DNA from: Streptomyces sp. RKAG293
GTDB taxonomy: Bacteria; Actinomycetota; Actinomycetes; Streptomycetales; Streptomycetaceae
Direction of reading: 5' to 3'
Assembly: GCF_023701745.1 (NCBI RefSeq)
Contig: NZ_JAJOZB010000001.1
Span: 1,866,501 to 1,930,500 of the forward strand
Length of the DNA: 64,000 nt
Shown here piece by piece: positions 26,624 to 34,129 of this stretch. Under the pieces are notes generated by a model. The model saw nothing but the letters and a program-made list of their open reading frames with translations, did no database searches and was not told the origin of the DNA. Made by a program: the position numbers and the translations under genes. Every line of letters starts with the position of its first letter. Positions within the stretch are counted from its first letter, which is position 1.

Positions 26624-26691
26624 CGAGAGCACCGCTCTTGTTTTTTCCGGACGGCGGTGCCAGGCTGGAGTCAAGCGAGAGCACCGCTCTC
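26624..26691. promoter_or_regulatory. Paired TetR operators around the ddn-like promoter
   Basis: CGAGAGCACCGCTCT occurs twice, at 26624-26638 and 26676-26690, exactly 52 bp apart. Each is an inverted repeat; the second extends to GAGAGC-ACC-GCTCTC (26677-26691). The promoter lies between: -35 TTGTTT (26638-26643), 17-bp spacer, -10 CAGGCT (26661-26666). One site overlaps the -35 and the other covers the start of transcription. Confidence 0.7.
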
Positions 26692-26714
26692 CATTTCCCC
26701 CAGGAGCACCGATC

Positions 26715-27170
26715 ATGGCCGACCGCGAGCACGTCAAGAAGCCCGGCTGGTTCACCGTCAACGTCCTCAACCCCCTGGTCGCGTGGCTGACCCGGCGCGG
26801 GCTGAGCATCTGGGGATCGCGGGTGCTGGCTGTGAAGGGCCGCAAGAGCGGCGAATGGCGGCGCACCCCCGTCAACCTGCTGACGGTCGGCGAGGAGCGC
26901 TACCTGGTGGCTCCGCGCGGCCACGTCCAGTGGACGCACAACATGCGGGCCGCCGGCGGCGGGCAGCTGATCCTCGGCCGGAAGACCGAGGAGTTCACCG
27001 CTACCGAGATCGCCGATGACGACAAGCCCGTGCTGCTGCGCGCCTACCTCAAGCGCTGGAAGGCCGAGGTCGGGGTGTTCTTCGGCGGCGTCGGACCCGA
27101 TTCGACCGACGAGGAGCTGCGCGCGATAGCGCACAAGCACCCCGTCTTCCGGGTCACCACCTCGGGCTGA
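26715..27170 (+). CDS. Deazaflavin (F420)-dependent nitroreductase-family protein (Ddn-like)
   Basis: Split-barrel F420H2-dependent reductase of 151 residues, the usual Ddn/FDOR-A length. Core segments are VKGRKSGEWRRTPVNLLTV (about 44-62), VAPRGHVQWTHNMRAAGGG (70-88) and a C-terminal HPVFRV. Family members reduce quinones, nitro compounds or other activated alkenes and are often membrane-associated. AGGAG 8 nt before the ATG supports the start. Controlled by the divergent TetR, judging from the two operators; the substrate may be a toxic compound sensed by that regulator. Confidence 0.88.
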   Translation: MADREHVKKPGWFTVNVLNPLVAWLTRRGLSIWGSRVLAVKGRKSGEWRRTPVNLLTVGEERYLVAPRGHVQWTHNMRAAGGGQLILGRKTEEFTATEIADDDKPVLLRAYLKRWKAEVGVFFGGVGPDSTDEELRAIAHKHPVFRVTTSG

Positions 27171-27201
27171 CGGCGACCCGGCGGCGGACGGCCTGCGGGA
27201 G

Positions 27202-27247
27202 TACGTGGCTACGGGGGTAGGTGGCTACGGGGTACGTGGCTACGGGG
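27202..27247. repeat. Three tandem 15/16-bp repeats
   Basis: TACGTGGCTACGGGGG (27202-27217), TAGGTGGCTACGGGG (27218-27232) and TACGTGGCTACGGGG (27233-27247). The array covers the stop codon (27240-27242, minus strand) of the DUF4230 gene. Confidence 0.85.
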
Positions 27248-27896
27248 CGAAGGTCACCTCGACCGTGGTGAACCCGAGCGAGGTGAGCAGCCGCTGCAGC
27301 ATCGACTGGGTGTTGGCCTCCGCGCGTTTGCCCAGCTCGGTCGCCTTGGCCGCGTCCTGGATCTTCTGCGCGGCCAGTTCGTTCAGCTGCTTCTCGTTCC
27401 CGGGGTTGTTGCCCAGGAAGTCGCCGAGCCGGTCGAAGAAGCCCCGCTGCTGGGAGACCACATAGGAGTTCTTCGGGTCGAGGGCGGTGCGCTCCAGCTC
27501 CGCGTGGGGCAGCCGGATGGTCGCGGCGGTGCGGTCGGCGGAGACGGTGACCGCGTCCTTGCCGACCTTGCCCAGGTCCACATAGGAGTCGACGCTGCCC
27601 GCGCCGACATACAGCGTCCGCTTGCCCTTCACCGAGTCGGGAAGGAAGGTCGCGTCCTTCTGCAGATCGACGACGACCTGGAAATTCCCGCTCGCGCCCT
27701 GGAAGCGGCTCATGTCCTGGATCGACTTCAGGACCACGGGACCGCTGCGGTCCTTGGTCTTCTCGCCGAACGGATTGGGGATTCCGGGAAGCAGGTCTGC
27801 CTTGGCGAAGAGAAAGAAAAGCCCGGCCAGGACCACCACCGTGGCGGTCAGCCTGGCCCACCACGGCATCCGGCCCGCATTGTCGCGCAACACCAT
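27240..27896 (-). CDS. DUF4230 protein, membrane anchored
   Basis: Protein of 218 residues with one N-terminal TM anchor (about 13-33) and a DUF4230 domain outside (about 50-200): VLKSIQDMSRFQGASGNFQVVVDLQKD, a segment LYVGAGSVDSYVDLGKVG and a helical C-terminus. The family is widespread but has no known function. AGGAGG 10 nt before the ATG supports the start. The stop codon lies inside the third unit of a tandem repeat, so repeat gain or loss would change the C-terminus. It lies downstream of the GGR-like flavoprotein gene start but runs the same way, 58 bp from that gene's end. Confidence 0.85.
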   Translation of the reverse strand: MVLRDNAGRMPWWARLTATVVVLAGLFFLFAKADLLPGIPNPFGEKTKDRSGPVVLKSIQDMSRFQGASGNFQVVVDLQKDATFLPDSVKGKRTLYVGAGSVDSYVDLGKVGKDAVTVSADRTAATIRLPHAELERTALDPKNSYVVSQQRGFFDRLGDFLGNNPGNEKQLNELAAQKIQDAAKATELGKRAEANTQSMLQRLLTSLGFTTVEVTFAP

Positions 27897-27954
27897 GTCG
27901 ACGGCACCTCCTGGGAAGTCGCCTTCCCCTCAAGTGCCGTTCCATGGCCCGCCG

Positions 27955-29184
27955 TTATGAACGGTCCAGCGCCCACAGCGCGCGGCGGGCGAGCGGATGG
28001 TTACGGACCAGGTCCGCGAGGGTGCCCTTACCGCGGGTGATCCCCGCGAAGGCGTTCCAGGCCGGCGGGAAGGTGGTGAGAACGGCGTGCAGCAGACCGG
28101 GGCGCTTCTCGAACAGGGCCAGCATCCGCCGCCCCACCCCCATCTCCACACCGAGCCCGGCCTTCACGGCGAAGGCGTAGTTCAGCGCCTGCCGGCGGGC
28201 GTCGACCGCGTCGTGCGCCTCGGAGATCCGGACCGCCCACTCCCCCGCCAGCCGTCCGGAGCGCAGGGCGAACGAGATGCCCTCGCGGGTCCACGGCTCC
28301 AACAGCCCCGCCGCGTCACCGCACACCAGGACCCGGCCGCGGGAGAGCGGGGAGTCGTCGGAGCGGCAGCGGGTGAGATGCCCGGAGGAGATGCTCGGTT
28401 CGAAACCGGCCAGCCCGAGGCGGGCGATGAAGTCCTCGAGATAGCGCTTGGTCGCGCTGCCGTCGCCGCGCGCGGAGATCACTCCGACGGTGAGGGAGTC
28501 GCCCTTGGGGAACACCCAGCCGTAACTGCCGGGCAGCGGGCCCCAGTCGATGAGCACCCGGCCGGCCCAGTCCTCGGCCACCGCCGCCGGCACCGGGATC
28601 TCGGCCTCCAGGCCGAGGTCGACCTGGTCCAGCTTGACCCCGACGTGGGCTCCTATCCGGCTGGCGCTGCCGTCGGCGCCGACCACGGCGCGGGCCAGCA
28701 CGGTCGCCCCGTCGCTGAGCACGACGGCGACCGTCCGCCGGTCGGGCACGGCCGGGCCGTGCTGCTCCACGCGGGAGACGGTCACCCCGGTCCGCAGCAC
28801 GGCCCCGGCCTCCTGCGCCGTCCTGACCAGGGCCTCGTCGAACTCGGGGCGGTTGATCAGGCCGAACAGCATGTGCCGCGAGCGCTTGGTGCGGGACAGC
28901 TTGCCGTTGAGGCTGAAGGTGACCGCGTGCACGCGGTCCCGCAGCGGAAGCTCGAAGCCGGGCGGCAGCGAGTCGCGGGAGGGGCCGATGATGCCGCCGC
29001 CGCAGGTCTTGTAGCGCGGGAGTTCGGACCTCTCCAGCAGCAGCACCCTGCGGCCGGCGGCGGCCGCCGCATGGGCGGCCGAGGCACCACCGGGGCCGGC
29101 ACCGACCACCACGACATCCCAGACCGTGTCGTCCGTCCCGTCGTCCGCCGAACCGCTGCCCTGCGCCGCTTGCTCGCTGCTCAC
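27955..29184 (-). CDS. Geranylgeranyl-reductase-family FAD oxidoreductase
   Basis: Flavoprotein of 409 residues of the GGR/DppH group that saturates isoprenoid chains such as menaquinone or polyprenols. The Rossmann motif VVVGAGPGGASAAHAAAAAG is at about 24-43; PRYKTCGGGI (about 56-65) carries the redox Cys; VCGDAAGLLEPWTREGISFA is the second FAD segment. Start: GTG 29184 with GGGAG about 11 nt upstream. It is divergent from the M20 peptidase. No isoprenoid genes are adjacent; in streptomycetes these paralogues often stand alone. Confidence 0.88.
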   Translation of the reverse strand: MSSEQAAQGSGSADDGTDDTVWDVVVVGAGPGGASAAHAAAAAGRRVLLLERSELPRYKTCGGGIIGPSRDSLPPGFELPLRDRVHAVTFSLNGKLSRTKRSRHMLFGLINRPEFDEALVRTAQEAGAVLRTGVTVSRVEQHGPAVPDRRTVAVVLSDGATVLARAVVGADGSASRIGAHVGVKLDQVDLGLEAEIPVPAAVAEDWAGRVLIDWGPLPGSYGWVFPKGDSLTVGVISARGDGSATKRYLEDFIARLGLAGFEPSISSGHLTRCRSDDSPLSRGRVLVCGDAAGLLEPWTREGISFALRSGRLAGEWAVRISEAHDAVDARRQALNYAFAVKAGLGVEMGVGRRMLALFEKRPGLLHAVLTTFPPAWNAFAGITRGKGTLADLVRNHPLARRALWALDRS

Positions 29185-29333
29185 GTGTGATTCCGCTCCC
29201 GCTCGACCCGCCGACTCTCGTCGCCCCTGCTCAGCCGCATCCTATGGCGAGAACCCGGCTCCGACCGCTGTGGCACCATCGGCAACGTCCACTTGTGCGC
29301 ACGAACACACCATCACACCCGCAAGGAGCGCCC

Positions 29334-30695
29334 ATGCAGGCCGTCCCGCTCTCCGAAACCGTCGCCTCCCTCATGCCGCGCGCCCGCGCGGAACTCGCCG
29401 AGCTCGTGTCGTTCGCTTCGGTCGCCGACGAACGCCAGTTCCCGAGGAGCGGCTGCGAGAAGGCCGCCGGCTGGGTCGCCGACGCGCTGCGGGCCGACGG
29501 CTTCCAGGACGTGGCACTGCTGGACACCCCGGACGGCACCCAGTCCGTCTACGGCTTCCTTCCCGGACCGCAGGGCGCGCCGACCGTGCTGCTGTACGCG
29601 CACTACGACGTGCAGCCGCCGCTGGACGAAGCGGCCTGGATCTCCCCGCCGTTCGAGCTGACCGAACGGGACGGCCGCTGGTACGGGCGCGGCGCGGCGG
29701 ACTGCAAGGGCGGCATCCTGATGCACCTCACGGCGCTGCGCGCCCTGCGCGAGCACGGCGGGTCCCCGGTGAGCATCAAGGTGATCGTCGAGGGTTCGGA
29801 GGAGCAGGGCACCGGCGGCCTGGAGCGCTATGTCGAGGCGCACCCCGAGCTGCTGACGGCCGACGCGATCGTGATCGGCGACACCGGCAACTTCCGGGTC
29901 GGGCTGCCGACGGTCACCGCGACGCTGCGCGGCATGGCCATGGTCGAGGTGAAGGTCGAGACCCTCGGCGGCAATCTGCACTCGGGCCAGTTCGGCGGTG
30001 CGGCCCCGGACGCGCTCGCCGCGCTCATCCGCATGCTCGGCACCCTGCGCGACGAGAACGGCGCCACCACCGTCGACGGGCTGGCCGCGGACGGCCGGTG
30101 GGAAGGACTGCAGTACCCGGAGGACGACTTCCGCAAGGACGCCAAGGTGCTCGACGGGGTCGGCCTCGTCGGCACCGGCACGGTCTCGGACCGGGTCTGG
30201 GCCCGGCCGTCCGTGACCGTGCTGGGCATCGACTGCCCGCCGGTGGTGGGCGCGACCCCCTCCGTCCAGGCGAGCGCGGGAGCGGTCGTCAGCCTCCGGG
30301 TGCCGCCAGGCATGGACGCGCAGGAGGCCGCCGACGCGCTCATCGCGCATCTGCGGGCGGCCGCCCCGTGGGGTGCCCGGGTCGAGGTCACCCAGCGCGG
30401 CAGCGGCCAGCCGTTCCGCGCCGACACCACCAGCCCGGCGTACACCGCGATGGCCGACGCCATGCGCACCGCCTACGGCCAGGAGCTGGAGATCGCCGGT
30501 CAGGGCGGGTCGATCCCGCTGTGCAACACCCTGGCCACGCTGTACCCCGAGGCGGAGATCCTGCTGATCGGCCTGAGCGAGCCGGACGCCCAGATCCACG
30601 CGGTGAACGAGAGCGTCTCCCCGCAGGAGCTGGAACGGCTGTCGCTGGCCGAAGCGCTGTTCCTCGGCACGTACGCCGCGTCCAAGTCCGTATGA
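29334..30695 (+). CDS. M20-family dipeptidase/metallopeptidase
   Basis: Zinc peptidase of 453 residues. Metal ligands and catalytic residues are seen: H90 and D92 in LYAHYDVQPP, D123 in GRGAADCKGG, and E156/E157 in VEGSEEQG, with a late His in AQIHAVNESV. A dimerisation domain lies at about 195-320. The pattern is that of carnosinase-like or general dipeptidases (M20F/ArgE group). AAGGAG 5 nt before the ATG. Cytosolic. It stands alone, ended by a shared hairpin with the convergent Nudix gene. Confidence 0.92.
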   Translation: MQAVPLSETVASLMPRARAELAELVSFASVADERQFPRSGCEKAAGWVADALRADGFQDVALLDTPDGTQSVYGFLPGPQGAPTVLLYAHYDVQPPLDEAAWISPPFELTERDGRWYGRGAADCKGGILMHLTALRALREHGGSPVSIKVIVEGSEEQGTGGLERYVEAHPELLTADAIVIGDTGNFRVGLPTVTATLRGMAMVEVKVETLGGNLHSGQFGGAAPDALAALIRMLGTLRDENGATTVDGLAADGRWEGLQYPEDDFRKDAKVLDGVGLVGTGTVSDRVWARPSVTVLGIDCPPVVGATPSVQASAGAVVSLRVPPGMDAQEAADALIAHLRAAAPWGARVEVTQRGSGQPFRADTTSPAYTAMADAMRTAYGQELEIAGQGGSIPLCNTLATLYPEAEILLIGLSEPDAQIHAVNESVSPQELERLSLAEALFLGTYAASKSV

Positions 30696-30696
30696 G

Positions 30697-30757
30697 CCGG
30701 TGGGGTCCCGCCGCCTGGGGCACCTCCCAGCGGTGACCGGCGGAGGGACCCCACCGG
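30697..30757. terminator. Bidirectional terminator between convergent genes
   Basis: A 13-bp perfect stem CCGGTGGGGTCCC (30697-30709) with 30745-30757; the intervening GC-rich bases can form an inner stem. It starts right after the peptidase stop. Confidence 0.7.
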
Positions 30758-30764
30758 ACCCGGC

Positions 30765-31859
30765 TCACTCGACGGGCCGGCCGGCTTCCAGGTTCAGCGG
30801 GACGCCGCGCTCGCGGGCCCGCAGCGCCCAGTGCAGCCGGTCCAGCCGTACCGGCGGCAGCAGCCCGGCGGCCTCGTCCTCGGTGACGAACCGCCAGCCG
30901 CGCAGTTCGGCCCCGGGGAGCAGCAGCCGCTCGGCGTCGGCGGCGGGTATGCGGCCGCCGTCGAAGAGCAGCCGCATCCCGCCGAAGCCCGGTGGCGCCG
31001 GCGGCTCCCAGTCGACGACCAGCAGCCTCGGCACCACGGCGAGTTCGATGCCCAGTTCCTCGGAGACCTCGCGCAGTCCCGCCTGCGCCGGTGCCTCGCC
31101 CCGCTCGACGACTCCGCCCGGGAACTCCCAGCCCGGTTTGTAGGTCGGATCGACGAGCAGCACCCGGTCCTGCTCGTCGAAGAGCAGCACCCCGGAGGCG
31201 ACGGTCTCCGCCGTGGGTTCCGGGGTCTGCACGATGTCGCAGCGCCCCACGCCCTGGCGCAGCGCCTCGGCTATTCGCTCCGCGGTCTGCCGGGGCGTCA
31301 GCTTCGCCGTCCTGATGACGTACGCGTCGGTGCTGAGCCAGGACAGTGCGTCCAGGTACTCCGGAAGGTGGTTCCCGGACCAGCGGCGCCCCGGCGCGCC
31401 GGCGCCGGGCGGGAGCGGCAGCCCGCCGGCCGGCCCGCCTTCCAGCCGTTCACCGGGGTCCGGCCGCAGCTCCTCCTCCGCCTCCTCCCGACGGGCGAGA
31501 CGCTCCCGCAGGATCGTTTCCCCTGGGTCGAGCAGCACATGCCGCACCACGATTCCGCGCGAGGCCAGACCGCCGAACAGCTCGTCCCGGTACTCCTGCC
31601 GCAGCAGTGTCGCCGGGACGACGAGCACTCCCCCGACCTCCTGGAGCAGTGCGGCGGCGGTGTCGACCACCAGCCGCCGCCAGATCTGCAGGTCCTGGAG
31701 GTCGGTCACCTCCTGGAGCCGCTTCTCGGACAACAGCTGGCCGAGTCCCGTACCGACGACCTCCGGATCGTAGAGAGTGCTGCCCGGCAGTAGGTCCAGC
31801 AGTTCGCGTGCGGCGCTGGTCTTCCCCGCGCCGACCGCTCCGTTCACCCAGACGATCAC
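30765..31859 (-). CDS. P-loop kinase-like / Nudix hydrolase fusion
   Basis: Two-domain protein of 364 residues. The N-terminal half (1-200) is a nucleoside-kinase-like P-loop domain with GAVGAGKT (7-14), a QEYRDELF region and an Arg-rich lid (EETILRERLARREE-like, 113-126), similar to proteins annotated as AAA-family ATPases or TmrB-like. The C-terminal half is a Nudix domain with an intact box, GVVERGEAPAQAGLREVSEELG (split here: GX5E at 249-255, REXXEEXG at 263-270). The fusion suggests phosphorylation and hydrolysis of linked nucleotide metabolites, but the substrate is unknown. Starts at GTG 31859; a more typical ATG is not available. Confidence 0.85.
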   Translation of the reverse strand: MIVWVNGAVGAGKTSAARELLDLLPGSTLYDPEVVGTGLGQLLSEKRLQEVTDLQDLQIWRRLVVDTAAALLQEVGGVLVVPATLLRQEYRDELFGGLASRGIVVRHVLLDPGETILRERLARREEAEEELRPDPGERLEGGPAGGLPLPPGAGAPGRRWSGNHLPEYLDALSWLSTDAYVIRTAKLTPRQTAERIAEALRQGVGRCDIVQTPEPTAETVASGVLLFDEQDRVLLVDPTYKPGWEFPGGVVERGEAPAQAGLREVSEELGIELAVVPRLLVVDWEPPAPPGFGGMRLLFDGGRIPAADAERLLLPGAELRGWRFVTEDEAAGLLPPVRLDRLHWALRARERGVPLNLEAGRPVE

Positions 31860-32163
31860 GGTGCCCCCTTCTCCGTAGCCCCCTACGAATTGCCCGGATC
31901 ATCGCTATCGGCAAACGCGCAGTACCGGCCATCGGCTCGTACCGGCCCCCGCCGGCGCCGTCCCGACGGCCTACCGACGGCCTGCCGCCGGCCTACCGAC
32001 GGCCTTCCGAGGCGCCTCTCCGCGCCGAGCCGGAAGAAGTTCTCCCGCCGTGTCGATCCGGGGCGGCCCCGTTCGACGCATGAGTAGAAGCACGGTCCGG
32101 CCGGCGCGCGGTGCCGGAGCACCCGGCCCGGACGCCGTCCCTCCTCACCCCAGGAGCAGCATC
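31860..32163. other. Intergenic region with 11-bp tandem repeats
   Basis: About 300 bp between divergent genes. Apart from the repeat array at 31964-32018 and the AGGAG ribosome site of the next gene, nothing gene-like is seen. AT-richer DNA near 31885-31920 may hold promoters. Confidence 0.4.
31964..32018. repeat. Four to five 11-bp tandem repeats
   Basis: Units CGACGGCCTAC (31964), CGACGGCCTGC (31975), CGCCGGCCTAC (31986), CGACGGCCTTC (31997) and a degenerate CGAGGCGCCTC (32008). The period is one helical turn, so all units face the same side of the DNA. Confidence 0.85.
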
Positions 32164-32616
32164 ATGACCACGACCCACTCCGCGTCCCCGTCCGTGGACC
32201 GCCCCGCCGCGGCACGACAGCTGTCCGCCGCCGCAGCGGGCCGGCGGCGGCGCGTCCAGGCCGCCGCCGCGGCCGGAGCCGTCGTCGCCACCTGCGCGGT
32301 CTGGGCCGTGTGCCGCGCCGCGGGGGCGGACTTCGCGCTCGCCGACTCCATGGGGAGAACGGTCATCAACCTGCCGGTCGTGGCCGTCTTCAGCCTGCTG
32401 TTCGCGCTCCTCGGCTGGGGCGGCCTGGCCCTGCTGGAGCGCTTCACCCGGCGCGCCCGCACCGCGTGGACCGCGCTCGCCACGGCGGTGCTGCTGCTCT
32501 CGCTGCTGCCGGTCTTCGCCGAGGAGGCCACGACGGCGACCAAGGTCTCCCTGTGCCTGGTGCACGCGGCCGTGGCCGCGGTCCTCGTCCCGGCGCTGCG
32601 CCGGACCACCCGCTGA
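32164..32616 (+). CDS. Four-TM membrane protein (DUF6069-like)
   Basis: Protein of 150 residues. A Ser/Thr/Ala-rich N-terminus ends in RRRRVQ, then four hydrophobic helices: about 40-60, 73-93, 104-122 and 128-146. The small charged loop AEEATTATK between the last two helices and the overall size match DUF6069 proteins as I know them. AGGAG lies 10 nt before the ATG at 32164; an ORF start further upstream (32050) would add Arg/Pro-rich sequence and is rejected. Function unknown. Confidence 0.78.
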   Translation: MTTTHSASPSVDRPAAARQLSAAAAGRRRRVQAAAAAGAVVATCAVWAVCRAAGADFALADSMGRTVINLPVVAVFSLLFALLGWGGLALLERFTRRARTAWTALATAVLLLSLLPVFAEEATTATKVSLCLVHAAVAAVLVPALRRTTR

Positions 32617-32639
32617 CAGCGGGGCCCCTGCCCGCGTCA

Positions 32640-32950
32640 TCCCTTCTCAGCATCACCGTGATCGGCAGCTTGTCGCCGGAGGAGATGAAGACCTGCGCCC
32701 ACACGAAGTCGTTGTACACCCGGGTGAACTGCAGCGTGGCGAGCGCGGCGACCGCCGGCCGGCACAGCGGCAGCGTGATGCACCAGTACCGGGTCCACCC
32801 GCCCGCGCCGTCGACGATCGCCGCCTCGATGACCTCCATCGGCGGGGTGCGCAGGAAATTGGCGAGAACGAATACGCAGAAGCCGGTCTGGAAGGCCACC
32901 TGGACCGCGATGAGGGCCCGACCCGCCCTTTCCAGCGGTATGACGCTGCG
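32640..32950 (-). pseudogene. Remnant of a carbohydrate ABC transporter permease (MalG type)
   Basis: In one minus frame the DNA encodes an internal piece of a sugar permease: IPLERAGRALIAVQVAFQ, then CVFVLANFLRTPPMEVIEAA with IVDGAG (the EAA loop that docks the ATPase), then RYWCITLPLCRPAVAALATL and VFISSGDKLPITV. It begins just after an in-frame stop (32951-32953) and loses similarity after LPITV at about 32650, so both ends are missing: no N-terminal TMs and no C-terminal DYNLLAAGS-like part. It lies downstream of a ROK kinase and LacI regulator, which suggests that a sugar-uptake operon was largely deleted here. Confidence 0.8.
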
Positions 32951-33030
32951 TCACTCCTGGCGGCGCGGAGCCCGGCGCGACATGTCCTCGCGTCGCGGAC
33001 TCCGCGCACCGCCGGTCAGCGGAGCGCTGG

Positions 33031-34014
33031 TCAGCCTTCGAGGGCGAACTCCGGTGAGAACTCGGCCAGTCCGAGCGCCTGGGCGGCCGCCGCCGCGGCG
33101 CCGACCAGACCCGCGTCGGTGCCCAGCAGCGCCGGAACCACCTCGATCCCGGCGGCGAACGACAGCGTCGCGTAGCGCGCCAGGTGCGCGCGCAGCGGGC
33201 CGAAGAGCACGTCCCCGGCGCCGGCGACCCCGCCGCCGATCACCACGACCCGCACCTCGACCAGCGTCGCGGTGGCGGCGATGCCGGCGGCGAGCGCCTG
33301 CGCGGCCCGGTCGAAGGAGGCCAGCGCGACCGGGTCGCCGGCCCGCGCGGACTGCGCCACGGCGGCGGCCGTCGGCTCGGCGCCGCCGGCCGGCACCCAG
33401 CCGTTCTCCAGGGCCCGGCGGACGATGTTCGGCCCGCTGGCCAGCCGCTCCACACAGCCGCGCGACCCGCAGGGGCAGGAGTCGCCGTCGAGGTCGACGC
33501 TGATGTGGCCGATGTGGCCCGCGTTCCCCGTGGGGCCCGGCAGCAGGGCACCGCCGAGCACCAGCCCGCCCCCGACGCCGGTGGAGACGACCATGCAGAG
33601 CGCGTTGTCGTACCCGCGGGCGGCGCCCAGCCAGTGCTCGGCCGCCGTCATCGCGACGCCGTCGCCCGTCAGGACGACCGGAAGGGCGTCGGCCGCCCGC
33701 GCCACCCGCTCCACCAGCGGGAAGTCACGCCAGCCGGGAACGTTGACCGGGCTGACGGTGCCCCGCGAGGCGTCCACCGGGCCCGCGCTGCCGATGCCGA
33801 CGGCCACCACCCGCCGCCATCCGCCGTCCAGGCGCAGCTCGCCGAGGACCTCCCCGACGGCGCGCATCACCGTCTCCCCGTCCTGCTTGGCGGGGGTCGG
33901 CCGCAGCGCGCGCACGAGCAGCCGGCCGCTCGCGTCGACCAGAGCGCCGGCGATCTTCGTTCCGCCGATGTCCAGTGCGGCGATCAGCGAGCCTGCGGCG
34001 CGGTCGGAGTGCAT
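33031..34014 (-). CDS. ROK-family sugar kinase
   Basis: Glucokinase/N-acetylhexosamine-kinase-like enzyme of 327 residues without a DNA-binding domain. The ATP phosphate motif is LDIGGTKIAGALVD (14-27), the catalytic region VVLTGDGVAMTAAEHWLGAA, and the zinc motif CPCGSRGC follows GHIGHISVDLDG. It phosphorylates a hexose or amino sugar; which one is not evident. Divergent from a LacI gene with a perfect palindrome between, and followed by a broken permease gene. It looks like the survivor of a sugar operon. Confidence 0.9.
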   Translation of the reverse strand: MHSDRAAGSLIAALDIGGTKIAGALVDASGRLLVRALRPTPAKQDGETVMRAVGEVLGELRLDGGWRRVVAVGIGSAGPVDASRGTVSPVNVPGWRDFPLVERVARAADALPVVLTGDGVAMTAAEHWLGAARGYDNALCMVVSTGVGGGLVLGGALLPGPTGNAGHIGHISVDLDGDSCPCGSRGCVERLASGPNIVRRALENGWVPAGGAEPTAAAVAQSARAGDPVALASFDRAAQALAAGIAATATLVEVRVVVIGGGVAGAGDVLFGPLRAHLARYATLSFAAGIEVVPALLGTDAGLVGAAAAAAQALGLAEFSPEFALEG

Positions 34015-34088
34015 CGGGTTCCGTTCTCCCTCTCATTGGCCGGATACCCGCACGTGACGCGGGGTTAGGAGTAGTGTTTCCTTTCGCT

Positions 34089-34100
34089 GACAACGTTGTC
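34089..34100. promoter_or_regulatory. LacI operator, perfect 12-bp palindrome
   Basis: GACAACGTTGTC, with central CG, in the gap between the divergent ROK kinase and LacI genes. This is a common LacI-family site shape. It is 30 bp before the lacI GTG, so it should affect both promoters. Confidence 0.65.
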
Positions 34101-34129
34101 CATTCATTGCGGCAAGGAATATCGCGACA

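Noticed and set aside
27202..27247. Short CRISPR-like repeat array
   Set aside because: Units are adjacent with no spacers; it is a plain tandem repeat.
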